Assembly: GCF_900110035.1 (NCBI RefSeq)
Contig: NZ_FOCF01000011.1
Span: forward strand, 41,248-105,247
Length of the DNA stretch: 64,000 bases
Direction of reading: 5' to 3'
Origin: Sphingomonas gellani
GTDB lineage: Bacteria; Pseudomonadota; Alphaproteobacteria; Sphingomonadales; Sphingomonadaceae
Both the position numbers and the translations under genes were made by a program. The notes under the pieces are model-generated. The model did not search any database. It saw only the letters and a list, made by a program, of their open reading frames with translations, and was not told the origin of the DNA. Below, in pieces: positions 18,213 to 30,093 of the stretch. Each line of letters starts with the position of its first letter. The first letter of the stretch is position 1.

Positions 18213-18246
18213 GGCGGATGGGGGCGGTGCCCAGGCGGCGCCCCCC

Positions 18247-18277
18247 TTGACCCTGACACGGTGTCAGGCCCCATCTG
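18247..18277 (+). promoter_or_regulatory. MerR-type promoter with 17-bp palindrome
   Basis: The -35-like TTGACC (18247-18252) and a -10-like CATCTG (18272-18277) are 19 bp apart. The spacer is occupied by the perfect odd palindrome CCTGACAC-G-GTGTCAGG (18252-18268). This is the layout of promoters twisted open by MerR-family activators. The predicted transcription start falls on the ATG at 18284 and there is no ribosome site, pointing to a leaderless message. The -10 is a poor match to consensus, as expected for an activator-dependent promoter. Which MerR protein acts here is not known. Confidence 0.6.
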
Positions 18278-18283
18278 ACGGTC

Positions 18284-19045
18284 ATGTCCTCCGCAACGTC
18301 CCCGCTCCACGCGCATCGCAAGCATGCCGACCTGTATCGCATGGTGATGCCCGGCCATGTCTGTTCCTTCGGCCTAAAATCGAAATGGCAGCTGGAACGG
18401 CGCGGCTACACGGTGGAGGACCATTGGCTCCGCACCCGCGAAGAGGTCGACGCGTTCAAGGCCGAACACGGCGTCGCCACCACGCCCCAGACCTTTGTCG
18501 ATGGCCAGCGTATCGGCGGCAATGACGACCTGACGCGGTTTTTCGGCGGGTCCGTGCCGGCGAAGGATCAGACCAGCTATCGTCCCGTCGCCGCGCTGTT
18601 CGCCATGACCGCGCTGATGGCAGCTGCCGTCAGCGCCGCCGTGTTCGGCACCCCGCTGACGCTGCAGGCGCTCGCCTGGTTCGTCAGCCTGTCGATGTGC
18701 GTGCTCGCCTTGCTGAAGCTGCAGGACGTGGAACGCTTTTCCACCATGTTCCTGAACTACGATCTGCTCGCGCGACGCTGGGTGCCCTATGCCTATCTGT
18801 ACCCGTTCCTGGAGGGGCTGACCGGTGTGCTGATGACGGCGGGGGTCGCGCGCTGGCTATCGGTGCCGGTCGCGCTGGTCATCGGGGGCATTGGCGCGGT
18901 GTCGGTGTTCAAGGCGGTGTACCTCGACAAGCGGGCGCTGAAATGCGCCTGTGTCGGCGGCGGCTCCAACGTCCCGCTCGGCTTCGTGTCGCTGACCGAG
19001 AACCTGTTCATGGTAGGCATGGCGGTGTGGATGATCGCCGCCTGA
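18284..19045 (+). CDS. glutaredoxin-MauE/DoxX-like fusion membrane redox protein
   Basis: 253 residues. Residues about 14-90 form a glutaredoxin domain: VMPGHVCSFGLKSKWQLE has one active-site Cys (Cys27) where CPYC is usual, then TTPQTFVDGQRIGGNDDL gives the cis-Pro loop and glutathione-binding GG. The remainder has four or five membrane helices of the MauE type, with CACVGGGSNVPLGFVSLTEN near the end, where the cysteine pair is the MauE hallmark. MauE-like proteins serve as quinone- or thiol-linked membrane redox partners. It is a single gene behind a MerR-type promoter, so a response to a metal or thiol stress is likely but inferred. Confidence 0.85.
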   Translation: MSSATSPLHAHRKHADLYRMVMPGHVCSFGLKSKWQLERRGYTVEDHWLRTREEVDAFKAEHGVATTPQTFVDGQRIGGNDDLTRFFGGSVPAKDQTSYRPVAALFAMTALMAAAVSAAVFGTPLTLQALAWFVSLSMCVLALLKLQDVERFSTMFLNYDLLARRWVPYAYLYPFLEGLTGVLMTAGVARWLSVPVALVIGGIGAVSVFKAVYLDKRALKCACVGGGSNVPLGFVSLTENLFMVGMAVWMIAA

Positions 19046-19055
19046 CGGTCGCCGG

Positions 19056-19784
19056 CTAGACGAACATTTCGGCCAGGAAATCGCTCATCGCACGCCAGCT
19101 GCGGCGGTCTGCCTTTTCCTCATAGGTGATGCCCGGCCGCGGCTCTCGCCCCTTCATCGCGATGTCGGTGAAGGCGTGGCCAGCCCCGCCATAGGCGTGG
19201 ATCTGCCAGTCCGCCTTTGCCGCGGTCAGTTCCCGGCCCAGGCCGACCACCGTGTCGGGCGGCGCCAGCGGATCGTCCCAGCCATGGCAGACCAGCACCT
19301 TCGCCAGCATCGGCTGCACGGCCGCGTAATCGGGCCGGTCGTACAGCCCGTGGAAACTGACCACCCCCGCCACGTCCAACCCGGCGCGCGCCATGTCCAG
19401 CACGCATTTGCCGCCGAAACAGAACCCGATCGCCGCCGCCTTGCCGGGCGCGACCCGGTTCATGCCGGTCAACACCGCCAGACTGGCCGCGAGCCGGTCG
19501 CGGAGCAGCGCGCGGTCGGCGTTCAGCGCGTCCATATATTCGGACTGGTTCTCCGAATCGCGCGTCTTGCGCTTGCCCTGCCCGAACAGGTCGCAGGCGA
19601 ATCCGACATAGCCCAGCGCGGCCAGCGCCGCCGCCTTGTCGACGTCGGCGTCCTTCTGGCCCAGGATATTGGGCACGACCAGCACGCCGGGGCGCGGCGT
19701 CTCCACCTCGTCCTCATAGGCGACGACACCCTCGAACGGGCCGCCGGGTCCGTCATACACCAGTGTCTCACGCACGATCGCCAT
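19056..19784 (-). CDS. dienelactone hydrolase family protein
   Basis: 242 residues from ATG 19784, which has AAGGAGG upstream. The nucleophile region [15 protein letters not shown] gives the G-x-C-x-G elbow with Cys as nucleophile, as in dienelactone hydrolase. Asp of GWDDPLAPP and His of [11 protein letters not shown] complete the triad. The N-terminal strand [16 protein letters not shown] is typical. In aromatic degraders the enzyme opens dienelactones, but many chromosomal members act on other esters. No aromatic pathway gene is nearby, so the substrate is open. Convergent with the Grx-MauE gene, 10 bp apart. Confidence 0.88.
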   Translation of the reverse strand: MAIVRETLVYDGPGGPFEGVVAYEDEVETPRPGVLVVPNILGQKDADVDKAAALAALGYVGFACDLFGQGKRKTRDSENQSEYMDALNADRALLRDRLAASLAVLTGMNRVAPGKAAAIGFCFGGKCVLDMARAGLDVAGVVSFHGLYDRPDYAAVQPMLAKVLVCHGWDDPLAPPDTVVGLGRELTAAKADWQIHAYGGAGHAFTDIAMKGREPRPGITYEEKADRRSWRAMSDFLAEMFV

Positions 19785-19852
19785 CGCCTGCCTCCTTGCC
19801 GCTGCGGCACCAGTCGCTAGGACGGCGGGCGAACCCGAGCAAGGAAATGCCG

Positions 19853-20539
19853 ATGCCAACCCTCGTCCTGATCCGCCACGGCCAGTCCGCCTGGAACCTG
19901 GAAAACCGCTTCACCGGCTGGTGGGACGTCGACGTGACGGAACAGGGTGCCGCAGAGGCGCGCGCGGCCGGGGAGTTGATGGCGGCCAAGGGCCTCGACT
20001 TCGACCTGACCTTCACCTCGCTCCAGACCCGCGCGATCAAGACGCTGAACCTGGCGTTGGAGGCGATGGGCCGGCTGTGGCTTCCCACCGAAAAGCACTG
20101 GCGCCTGAACGAGCGGCATTATGGCGGCCTGACCGGCCTGGACAAGGCGGAGACGGCAGCGCGCCACGGCGACGAACAGGTCAAGATCTGGCGCCGCAGC
20201 TTCGACGTGCCGCCGCCCGTGCAGGAGGCCGGCAGCGCGTACGACCTGTCCAGCGACCGCCGCTATGCCGATATCGACGTGCCCGCGACGGAAAGCCTGA
20301 AGGACACCATCGCGCGCGTCCTGCCTTATTGGAACGGCCGGATCGCACCGGCTCTGCGCGAGGGCAATCGCGTGCTGATCTCCGCCCATGGCAACAGCCT
20401 GCGCGCCTTGGTCAAGCACCTGTCCAACATTCCCGACGACGAGATCACCGGGCTGGAAATCCCGACCGGACAGCCGATCGTGTACGAACTGGACGCCGAC
20501 CTGACCGCCACCGACCGCTATTACCTGTCGGAGCGGTAA
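19853..20539 (+). CDS. gpmA: 2,3-bisphosphoglycerate-dependent phosphoglycerate mutase
   Basis: 228 residues. The phosphohistidine motif [18 protein letters not shown], the second histidine motif [15 protein letters not shown] and the contact loop RRSFDVPPP are all canonical. It interconverts 3- and 2-phosphoglycerate in glycolysis. ATG 19853 is chosen over ATG 19847 because AAGGA then lies at a usable spacing of about 7 bases. The gene is followed after 3 bp by the frameshifted SemiSWEET gene. Confidence 0.95.
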   Translation: MPTLVLIRHGQSAWNLENRFTGWWDVDVTEQGAAEARAAGELMAAKGLDFDLTFTSLQTRAIKTLNLALEAMGRLWLPTEKHWRLNERHYGGLTGLDKAETAARHGDEQVKIWRRSFDVPPPVQEAGSAYDLSSDRRYADIDVPATESLKDTIARVLPYWNGRIAPALREGNRVLISAHGNSLRALVKHLSNIPDDEITGLEIPTGQPIVYELDADLTATDRYYLSER

Positions 20540-20542
20540 GGC

Positions 20543-20817
20543 GTGGCGCTGCCGTCACTGGACGACCGCGCGATCGCCCGGCTGGGCTGGACCGCCACGC
20601 TGGGATCGATCGCGATGTACGTCTCTATATCGACCAGATCGCCCGCAACCTGCACGGCGACAAGGGATCGGTGATCCAGCCCGCCTGCGCCGCCGGATGT
20701 GCGCTGTTGTGGATGTGCTACGGCCTGATGCGCCGGGATCGTGACTGGCCGATCGTGATCGCCAACCTGCCCGGCGTGCTCCTGGCCGGCACCACCGTCG
20801 TGACGGCATTCACCTGA
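20543..20817 (+). pseudogene. SemiSWEET/MtN3-like sugar transporter, frameshifted
   Basis: A GTG start at 20543 reads LPSLDDRAIARLGWTATLGSI and then AMYV. In the family this continues as S-YI-Q-I, and here that text (YIDQIARNLHGDKGSVIQP) appears in the next frame beginning at 20626. The rest is [20 protein letters not shown] and TGA at 20815. Only two bases (TC) remain where a serine codon is expected, so one base is missing. The original frame stops at 20672 after 43 codons. SemiSWEET proteins are about 85-95 residues with three helices and dimerise to carry sugars. Either a recent mutation or a sequencing error explains this. It lies between gpmA and purE. Confidence 0.72.
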
Positions 20818-20890
20818 TGTACGTGCGAACCGGCCGCAGGGCGACCATGTGCTGTTGCCCTTCGCCGTTCGGGCGGCTACCGGCGCGGCC

Positions 20891-21400
20891 ATGACGGACG
20901 CGCTCGTCGGCATCATCATGGGGTCCACTTCCGATTGGGAGACGATGCGCCATGCCGCCGAGACACTGGCGGCGCTGGATATCCCGCATGAAACGCGCGT
21001 CGTGTCCGCACACCGCACGCCGCAGCGCCTGTACGACTACGCGACCGGCGCCGCCGATCGTGGCATCCGCGTGGTGATCGCGGGCGCGGGTGGCGCGGCG
21101 CATCTGCCGGGCATGGCGGCGGCGATGACCCACCTGCCGGTGCTGGGCGTACCGGTCGAAAGCCACGCGCTGAAGGGCATGGATAGCCTGTTGTCGATCG
21201 TGCAGATGCCCGGCGGCATTCCGGTCGGCACGCTGGCGATCGGCAAGGCCGGCGCGATCAACGCCGGCCTGCTCGCCGCCGCGATCCTGGCATTGGGTGA
21301 TCCGGCGCTGTCGCAGCGGTTGCAGGCATGGCGTGCGGCACAGACGGAGGGTGTCTCGGACGCACCGTCATCCGCCCCGGCGTTGAGCCCGACCCCGTGA
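20891..21400 (+). CDS. purE: N5-carboxyaminoimidazole ribonucleotide mutase
   Basis: 169 residues. [20 protein letters not shown] is the nucleotide-binding start, [13 protein letters not shown] carries the catalytic His, and [13 protein letters not shown] with [13 protein letters not shown] complete the family pattern. It converts N5-CAIR to CAIR in purine synthesis. ATG 20891 is chosen because it matches the family N-terminus; no good ribosome site is visible. The stop overlaps the purK start (GTGA). Confidence 0.95.
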   Translation: MTDALVGIIMGSTSDWETMRHAAETLAALDIPHETRVVSAHRTPQRLYDYATGAADRGIRVVIAGAGGAAHLPGMAAAMTHLPVLGVPVESHALKGMDSLLSIVQMPGGIPVGTLAIGKAGAINAGLLAAAILALGDPALSQRLQAWRAAQTEGVSDAPSSAPALSPTP

Positions 21401-22452
21401 TCGAACCCGGCGGCACGATCGGCATCCTGGGCGGTGGCCAGCTCGGCCGGATGCTGGGCGTCGCGGCGGCGCAGCTCGGGTATCGCACCCACATCCTCGC
21501 GCCAGACCGCGACAGCGTGGCGGCGCAGACCGCGACCAGCCTGACCCGTGCCGATTACCACAATCGCATCGTGCTGGCCGATTTTGCCGCCGCCTGCGAC
21601 GTCGTCACCTACGAGTTCGAGAATGTCGCGATTGGGCCGGTCGAATGGCTGGCGGAGCGCGTGCCCGTCCACCCGCATCCCCGCGCGCTGGCCGCCGCGC
21701 AGGAACGGATCGCGGAAAAACGCTTCGTCGAAAGCGTCGGCGGACGCCCCGCTCGCTGGGCCCCCGTCCACAGCCGCGAGGAGCTGGAGGCGGCGGTCGC
21801 CGCCGTCGGCACGCCCGCGGTGCTGAAGACCGCGCGCTTCGGCTATGACGGCAAGGGCCAGGTCCGCCTGTCCTCCTCCGGCGACGTCGATGCGGCATGG
21901 GACACGATCGGCGGGCCCGCCGTGCTGGAAGCGTTCGTCGATTTCAGCCACGAATTCTCGATCGTGATCGCGCGCGGGGAAGACGGCGCGACCGTCCGCT
22001 ACGCGCCCCCGCACAATGTCCATCGCGACGCGATCCTGCGCACCTCCACCGTCCCCGCGCCGGCCGAGATCCTGCGCCAGGCGGAGGAGGCGACGGAGCT
22101 GGCCTGCCGCATCGCGGCGCGCCTGGAATATGTCGGCGTGCTCGCCTGCGAGTTCTTCGCGACCGCGGATGGCCCGGTGTTCAACGAAATGGCCCCGCGC
22201 GTCCACAATTCGGGCCATTGGACGATCGAGGGCGCGGAAACCTCGCAGTTCGAGAATCACATCCGCGCCATCTGCGGCCTGCCGCTCGGGTCGACGGCGC
22301 TGACGGGCACGTCGATGTCGATGGAGAACCTGATCGGCGACGATCCGTGGCAGCCGGTGTTGGCGGAGGCCGGCGCACACCTGCATCTGTACGGCAAGGG
22401 CGCCGCGCGGCCCGGCCGCAAGATGGGCCACATCACCCGCGTCCGGCGCTGA
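21397..22452 (+). CDS. purK: 5-(carboxyamino)imidazole ribonucleotide synthase
   Basis: 351 residues from GTG 21397 overlapping the purE stop. The ATP-grasp fold begins [33 protein letters not shown] is the central ATP-binding part and [18 protein letters not shown] the C-terminal catalytic region. It makes N5-CAIR from AIR, ATP and bicarbonate, and hands it to PurE. The coupled start codons agree with the two acting in sequence. Confidence 0.95.
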   Translation: MIEPGGTIGILGGGQLGRMLGVAAAQLGYRTHILAPDRDSVAAQTATSLTRADYHNRIVLADFAAACDVVTYEFENVAIGPVEWLAERVPVHPHPRALAAAQERIAEKRFVESVGGRPARWAPVHSREELEAAVAAVGTPAVLKTARFGYDGKGQVRLSSSGDVDAAWDTIGGPAVLEAFVDFSHEFSIVIARGEDGATVRYAPPHNVHRDAILRTSTVPAPAEILRQAEEATELACRIAARLEYVGVLACEFFATADGPVFNEMAPRVHNSGHWTIEGAETSQFENHIRAICGLPLGSTALTGTSMSMENLIGDDPWQPVLAEAGAHLHLYGKGAARPGRKMGHITRVRR

Positions 22453-22456
22453 CCCC

Positions 22457-22984
22457 TTATCCGAACAGCCACCCGCCGATCAACCGACCCGGCAACAGGG
22501 TGAAGAAACCCGCCACCGCCAGCCCCAGATAGGTCAGCGCCATGGTCCGTTGGTGCGCGGCGATGTCGCGCCGCATCGCCTGCATCACGCCGCGCGGGAT
22601 CATCACCAGCACCAGGATCGACAACAGGTGGATGACGGAAAAGCTGCCGGTCATGCCGCGCAGCCCGAAACTCGACAGCGCCGCCATCAGCATCAGCCCG
22701 GCCCACAGCCGCCCCAGCATCCGGTGCGTCGCATCGCCCTTTCGCCGCAACAGCACATAGCCGCCGAGCGGCAGCGCCGGGATGACCGACACCAGGTGCA
22801 GCACCAGCCAGGGGCCGATGTCACCGCGTTCGGACAGCCCCCTCGCCACCGCCCCCGTGGTCATGCCATGGGCAAGGGCGAGCAGGATCGCGCCGCCGGA
22901 TACCGCGCCCAGCGCGACGATGGTCCGGTCGCGGCGCGCTGGGGAGAATGGCGGGGTGGATGCGATGGTGGTGGAAAGGGTCAT
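22457..22984 (-). CDS. DUF2306 four-helix membrane protein
   Basis: 175 residues from ATG 22984 with AGGGGAT upstream. Four or five hydrophobic stretches are evident (TIVALGAVSGGAILLALAHG, WLVLHLVSVIPALPLGGYVL, LWAGLMLMAALSSFGLRG, VIHLLSILVLVMIPRGV). His residues are spaced as in DUF2306 (HLVSV, THRMLGRLWAG, HLLSI, HQRTMALTY), a pattern that could bind heme or a quinone, though none is proven. It is divergent from a LytTR membrane regulator with about 165 bp between them and convergent with purK. Confidence 0.8.
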   Translation of the reverse strand: MTLSTTIASTPPFSPARRDRTIVALGAVSGGAILLALAHGMTTGAVARGLSERGDIGPWLVLHLVSVIPALPLGGYVLLRRKGDATHRMLGRLWAGLMLMAALSSFGLRGMTGSFSVIHLLSILVLVMIPRGVMQAMRRDIAAHQRTMALTYLGLAVAGFFTLLPGRLIGGWLFG

Positions 22985-23069
22985 GCTGATATCCCCTGAT
23001 CGCCCCGATGCGGGGTCGTTCGATGCGGCCGATTGTGACGCCGGGCCTTTCCCGCGCCACCACGCATAC

Positions 23070-23092
23070 ACGAACCGGACGACCGCGTTCGT
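23070..23092. promoter_or_regulatory. inverted repeat between DUF2306 and LytTR genes
   Basis: ACGAAC and GTTCGT flank 11 bases, a 23-bp dyad midway between two divergent genes. A third GTTCG lies at 23122 and a fourth at 23018. It is a candidate operator; LytTR proteins usually prefer direct repeats, so the match to that family is imperfect. Confidence 0.35.
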
Positions 23093-23149
23093 CGGCGGAA
23101 CGCCCGTACGGCGCATGTACCGTTCGCGAAGCATGAGCGGGCTCGTCGC

Positions 23150-23986
23150 GTGACGATCGGCCGCAAGGTGACGACCGAACTGGCGGTACTGGCCGCCGGC
23201 ATCCTGTTGCTGGCGGTGTTGGGGCCGTTCGGTACCTACACCGCGCCGCTGCCCAGCCGCCTGTTGCAATGGGGCACCTTCCTGCTGGGCGGTTACGTCT
23301 TCTTCCGCCCCGTGCTGGCCGCCGGGCGGGCGCTGGCGCGGCAGTCTGGGTTGCCGCAGCCGATGGCGGTGGCGGCCGCATGCCTGTTCGGTGCGCTGCC
23401 CACGACGCTGTTGGTCGCGCTGGTGTTCGTGGGGTATCGCTGGCGGTCCATCACGGTCGCCGACCTGGCCGCCACCTATGTCCAGGTTCTGATCGTCGGC
23501 GTCACCGTGACGTTAGTGCAGGCGCTGGTGGAGCGGGGTCGCGGTTTGCCGGGCGACACCCCTCACGCTGGCGTCGAAGACTTGTCCCCGCCCACTCCGG
23601 CCGATTGCCCGCCGATGCCTCACCCGATCACGGCGCCAAATCAGCCGCCGGTACCGTCAGCGGCGATCCTCGACCTGTTGCCACCGCATCTCGGCCGCGA
23701 CCTGATCTGCCTGGAAAACGAGGATCATTATGTCCGCGCCCACACCCCGCTGGGCAGCGCGCTGATCCTGATGCGGATGCGCGACGCGGCGCAACAGCTC
23801 GGCGAGGAGGATGGGTCGCGTGTGCATCGCAGCTGGTGGGTGGCGCGCCGCGCGGTGGTGGGCAGCGTGCGGCACGATCGCAACGTCCGGCTGCTGCTGG
23901 TGGACGGGCGCGAGGTGCCGGTGGCGCGTGCCAATGTCGCGGACCTGCGCGCGCGCGGCTGGCTGGATGGCGCAGGCCCTGCCTGA
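23150..23986 (+). CDS. membrane-bound LytTR transcriptional regulator
   Basis: 278 residues from GTG 23150. Four hydrophobic segments occupy residues about 8-125 (ELAVLAAGILLLAVLGPFG, WGTFLLGGYVFFRPVLAAG, AAACLFGALPTTLLVALVFV, YVQVLIVGVTVTLVQALV). A Pro-rich linker follows, then a LytTR domain of about 100 residues with ICLENEDHYVRAHTPLGSAL, RVHRSWWVARRAVV and NVRLLLVDGREVPVARAN. A membrane sensor fused directly to LytTR differs from the usual response-regulator form. It probably senses a signal in the membrane and binds DNA from there; that is an inference. The DUF2306 gene is divergent. Confidence 0.85.
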   Translation: MTIGRKVTTELAVLAAGILLLAVLGPFGTYTAPLPSRLLQWGTFLLGGYVFFRPVLAAGRALARQSGLPQPMAVAAACLFGALPTTLLVALVFVGYRWRSITVADLAATYVQVLIVGVTVTLVQALVERGRGLPGDTPHAGVEDLSPPTPADCPPMPHPITAPNQPPVPSAAILDLLPPHLGRDLICLENEDHYVRAHTPLGSALILMRMRDAAQQLGEEDGSRVHRSWWVARRAVVGSVRHDRNVRLLLVDGREVPVARANVADLRARGWLDGAGPA

Positions 23987-23994
23987 AAAGCGGA

Positions 23995-24027
23995 CGGCCC
24001 GCCCCTCCCGATCGGAGGAACGGGCCG
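23995..24027. terminator. hairpin between convergent LytTR and small-protein genes
   Basis: CGGCCCG and CGGGCCG enclose an inner CCTCC/GGAGG stem, giving a two-step hairpin just after the LytTR stop and before the end of the convergent gene at 24054. The flanks are only weakly T- or A-rich, so a terminator role is inferred from position and stem. Confidence 0.5.
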
Positions 24028-24053
24028 CCACCGGTACCTTTAACGTGATCGGA

Positions 24054-24353
24054 TCAGCCGACGCGCGTTCCCGAAAGCGGAAAGCTGCCAAGGCCGCCGG
24101 CGCCGACCGTTCCGGTCAGCGTGTCGCCCTCGGCCGTCGCCTCCACGTCCAGCGTCATCGGCATCGGGACGGTGATCGACTGTTTCCAGCTGATCGTGTC
24201 GCCCAGCACCTCGCCGGACAGCTCCGCCGTCCCCATCGCGCCCGATGCGGTGCCGGTGAAGGTCGCGCCCTCCGACCGGATGGTCACCGTCATCTTCTGG
24301 TCGCCCAGCGGCGACTTGACCACGCAATCCCAGCTGCCGTCGACCTGTGCCAT
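24054..24353 (-). CDS. small conserved beta-rich protein, function unknown
   Basis: 99 residues from ATG 24353 (ATG 24359 gives two more). Short alternating strands dominate: SWDCVVKSPLGDQKMTVTI, ATFTGTASGAMGTAELSG, and SGEVLGDTISWKQSITVP. These repeats resemble a small beta barrel, with T-G-T turns repeated three times. No signal peptide is present. I do not recognise a named family. It lies 15 bp upstream of the M16 protease gene only in the sense of strand order: both are on the minus strand and this gene is downstream of it. Confidence 0.6.
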   Translation of the reverse strand: MAQVDGSWDCVVKSPLGDQKMTVTIRSEGATFTGTASGAMGTAELSGEVLGDTISWKQSITVPMPMTLDVEATAEGDTLTGTVGAGGLGSFPLSGTRVG

Positions 24354-24374
24354 GTTCACGAAACTCCTTGAAAA

Positions 24375-27188
24375 TCAGCGCGCCGTGGCGACGGACGCGG
24401 CGGGGACGACCTCGACCGGCAGGCCCAGCGAGTCAAGCTGCGGCTTCACCACCTTGGCATCGCCGACCACGACCCACACGGTCTTCGCCGGGTCCAGCGC
24501 GCCGCGGATCGCGGTGTTCAGCTGCGGCAGCGTCAGCCCCTGGTACCGGCGCGTGATGGTCGCGTAATAATCGTCGGGGCGACGCAGCAGGTCGTTGTTC
24601 TCCATCGCCTGCAACACGGCGCCCGATGTCTCGAAATCGCCCGACAGGGACCGGATCGCACCGGTGATGGTGCGGTCGAACTCCGCCTGGGTCAGCGGTT
24701 TCGCGCCCAGATAGTCGCTCAGGTCGCCTTGCAGCGCCTTTACCGACGGGCCGGTCTGGTCCGCCTGCACCGGGGCGACGATGGTGTAGGGGGCGGCATG
24801 CTCCAGCTGACGGAAATTGCCCGACACGCCGTACGACCAGTGCTTCGTCTCGCGCAGGTCCATGTTGATCCGGCTAAGGAAGTCGCCGCCCAGCGAGTCG
24901 TTGGCGGTGACGACGGGCAACAGGTCCTGCGTCCCGGTCAGGCTGGTGGGGATGCCGCCGACGATCAGCGACTGCGGCGAATCGAGCCGGTCGACCAGCA
25001 CGATGCGCGGCCGTGACGGCTGGGACGCCGCGCCGAACGCCTTGGTCGCCGCCGCACCGGTGCCGCGCCAGGTGCCGAATGCCCCCTCAAGTGCCGCCTG
25101 CACCTCCGCCAGCGGCCGGTCGCTGGTGACGAAGATCTTCGCCTTGTCCGGACGCAGCCATGCCTGGTGGAACGCCTTCAGGTCGGCCGGCGTCAGGCTG
25201 GCGACCGCTGCCGGATCGCCGCTGCCGCTCTGCCTGGCATAAGGCGATGCGGGTCCGTACAGCAGTTTCGGCATGACGCGCGCCGCCAGGCCGTTGGGGC
25301 TGGTCAGTTCCTGCTGGATGCCGGCGAGCTGCTGCGCCTTCACCCGCGCCACTTCCGCATCGGCAAAGGCCGGATTGCGGACGATGTCGGACCACAGCGA
25401 CAGCGCGGGTTGCAGGTTCGCGCTGGGCACCGACAGCGACACTTCGGTGCGGTCGGCGGTGGAGCCGGCGTTGATGTCCGCGCCCAGCCGCTCCTCCGCC
25501 TCGGCGATCTGGATCGAATCCAGGCGGGTGGTGCCCTGTTCCAGCATGTTCAGCGTCAGCTGCTGCGTGCCCAGCTTGTTCGGCACGTCCGCCGCCGCAC
25601 CCGCGTCGAAGCTGATCTCCGCCTGGGTGATCGGCACGGCGGTCCGCTGCGCATAGATCAGCTCGATACCGTTCGACAGGCGCGCGCGCTGCACCGCCGG
25701 GAAGGTCAGCGGCGTCAGCTGGCCGACCGTCGGCAGGTCGCCGCGCGTACCCTTTGCCGGAACCTCCGCCGCCGCCGGCACGTCCGCCTTTGGCGGCACC
25801 TGCGCCTCGGCATAGGCGTCGCGGGGACCGGGCACCACGGTCAGCGTATAGGCCGGCCGGGCCAGCCATGCGTCCGCCGCCGCCTTGACGCTTGCCGGGG
25901 TCTGCGTGGCCAGCGCGGCGAGCTGTTTCTTGTAGAAGCCGGGATCGTTGGAATACAGCGCGCCCTCCGCCAGCGCGACGGCCTTGCCGCCGAAGCCGCC
26001 GACGGACTCGAGGCCGCCGATGGTGCGCGCGGTGTTGCGGGTGACCACGCGGGCGACCTCATCCGCGCTCGGCCCGGTCTTCAGGAAGTCGGCGACGATC
26101 TCGTCGATCCGCCGCGTCACCAGCGCGGGGTCGACCCCCGGCTTCACGTACGCCTGGATGGTGAACATGCCCAGCTGAGAAAAGCTGCTGTTCGACGCCG
26201 ACACGCTGACCGCCAGCTTCTCCCGCTTGACCAACGCGTTGTCGAGCCGGCTCGACGCCAGTCCGCCGAGCACGCCCGCCGCGACATCCAGCCCCGCCGC
26301 CTGCTTGTCGTTCAGGCCCGGCACGACCCAGTTGCGGCTGATCATCACCGCCGCGACACGATCCTTGATCGTCTCGTTCACCGCGCGCGGCAGCGTCGGG
26401 ATCGGCGCGGCGGGCGCGACGCTGGCCGGACCCTTGGCGATGCCGCCGAAATATTTGGTGACCAGCCGCTTGGCGGTGGCGACATCGACGTCGCCGGCCA
26501 GCACCAGCACCGCGTTGTTGGGGCCGTAATGGTCATGGAACCAGTCCTTCACCGTCTGCAACGATGCCGCGTCCAGGTCGGCCATCGAACCGATGGTGGT
26601 GTGGCCGTACGGATGCGTCGCCGGGAACAGCCCCTCAGTGATCTTGTATTCGGTCAGGCCATAGGGCTGATTGTCGCCCTGCCGCTTCTCGTTCTGGACG
26701 ACGCCGCGCTGCTCGTCGAGCACGCCCTGCGTCACCGCGCCGGTCAGATAACCCATGCGGTCGGATTCCAGGAACAGCGTCCTTTCCAGCGCGCCGGTCG
26801 GCACCGTCTCGAAATAATTGGTGCGGTCGTAATAGGTGGTGCCGTTCAGGTCGGTCGCGCCGATCTGCTTCAGCGGTTCGAAGAAGTCGCCGGGCACATT
26901 CTCCGTGCCGTTGAACATCAGATGCTCGAACAAGTGGGCGAAGCCGGTCTTGCCCTTGGGCTCGAACTTCGATCCGACATTGTACCATACACTGACCGCG
27001 ACGACGGGCGCCTTGCGATCGGTATGCACGACCACGCGCAGGCCGTTGGGCAGGCTGAATTGCTGGTACGGGATGTCCACCGCCTTGACCAGTTCCGCGA
27101 CCGGTGCCGGCCGGGCGTCCTGGGCGGTGGCCGGAGTCACGAACGCGAGAACGGCGGCGCTGCCCAGCACCACGGCCTTGTAGGTCAT
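24375..27188 (-). CDS. exported M16-family metallopeptidase (insulinase type, two domains)
   Basis: 937 residues from ATG 27188 with a signal peptide ([19 protein letters not shown]). The inverted zinc motif HLFEH places His85, Glu88 and His89 as ligands and base; the third Glu lies about 75 residues later. The N-terminal half (about 35-480) is the active M16 domain. The C-terminal half (about 500-937) is a second M16 fold without the motif, which closes the chamber. Such enzymes degrade short peptides in the periplasm. A much longer reading upstream would cross the divergent clpB promoter and is not used. Confidence 0.9.
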   Translation of the reverse strand: MTYKAVVLGSAAVLAFVTPATAQDARPAPVAELVKAVDIPYQQFSLPNGLRVVVHTDRKAPVVAVSVWYNVGSKFEPKGKTGFAHLFEHLMFNGTENVPGDFFEPLKQIGATDLNGTTYYDRTNYFETVPTGALERTLFLESDRMGYLTGAVTQGVLDEQRGVVQNEKRQGDNQPYGLTEYKITEGLFPATHPYGHTTIGSMADLDAASLQTVKDWFHDHYGPNNAVLVLAGDVDVATAKRLVTKYFGGIAKGPASVAPAAPIPTLPRAVNETIKDRVAAVMISRNWVVPGLNDKQAAGLDVAAGVLGGLASSRLDNALVKREKLAVSVSASNSSFSQLGMFTIQAYVKPGVDPALVTRRIDEIVADFLKTGPSADEVARVVTRNTARTIGGLESVGGFGGKAVALAEGALYSNDPGFYKKQLAALATQTPASVKAAADAWLARPAYTLTVVPGPRDAYAEAQVPPKADVPAAAEVPAKGTRGDLPTVGQLTPLTFPAVQRARLSNGIELIYAQRTAVPITQAEISFDAGAAADVPNKLGTQQLTLNMLEQGTTRLDSIQIAEAEERLGADINAGSTADRTEVSLSVPSANLQPALSLWSDIVRNPAFADAEVARVKAQQLAGIQQELTSPNGLAARVMPKLLYGPASPYARQSGSGDPAAVASLTPADLKAFHQAWLRPDKAKIFVTSDRPLAEVQAALEGAFGTWRGTGAAATKAFGAASQPSRPRIVLVDRLDSPQSLIVGGIPTSLTGTQDLLPVVTANDSLGGDFLSRINMDLRETKHWSYGVSGNFRQLEHAAPYTIVAPVQADQTGPSVKALQGDLSDYLGAKPLTQAEFDRTITGAIRSLSGDFETSGAVLQAMENNDLLRRPDDYYATITRRYQGLTLPQLNTAIRGALDPAKTVWVVVGDAKVVKPQLDSLGLPVEVVPAASVATAR

Positions 27189-27384
27189 ATCTTGAAACCC
27201 CCTGACGATGTGTGCCGGGTGTACGCACGCTGCCCGCCGCCTGCAATCCGGATCGGACGCCCGCGCTGCCCTGCACGTGACCGCTGCGGCAGGGGTGCCT
27301 GCTCTAGAATGGCCGATTGCGGGAAGGGCTCGACAAAGGGCGTTGCAGCCCGGCACTTTCTCCACTTCATCGTCGCGGCGCGCC

Positions 27385-27412
27385 CTTGTGTGGCATATCG
27401 GCAACACCACAT
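27385..27412 (+). promoter_or_regulatory. weak candidate heat-shock (RpoH) promoter before clpB
   Basis: CTTG at 27385-27388 and CCACAT at 27407-27412 are separated by 18 bases, which resembles alphaproteobacterial sigma-32 promoters (CTTG, then a C-rich -10). The -35 lacks the AA of CTTGAA. clpB is normally RpoH-controlled, so the location is sensible but the match is loose. Confidence 0.2.
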
Positions 27413-27440
27413 GAGGGGCAAGGAACAACAGGGACCGCCC

Positions 27441-30017
<2,577 letters not shown>

Positions 30018-30093
30018 GGCGGGTTAGAAAGGGCTGGCGTCGACCCGCGCGTTGCGTCAGCCTGCCGCCATCGTCTCGTACAGGAGGTCGTTA

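Noticed and set aside
22985..23149. Direct-repeat LytTR binding sites
   Set aside because: GTTCG words occur at 23018, 23087 and 23122 but their spacing and flanks do not match the usual LytTR direct repeats; only the inverted repeat is kept as a weak candidate.
25167..27440. A very long reading frame ahead of clpB
   Set aside because: It is antisense to the M16 gene and has shadow-type composition. ClpB proper starts at 27441.
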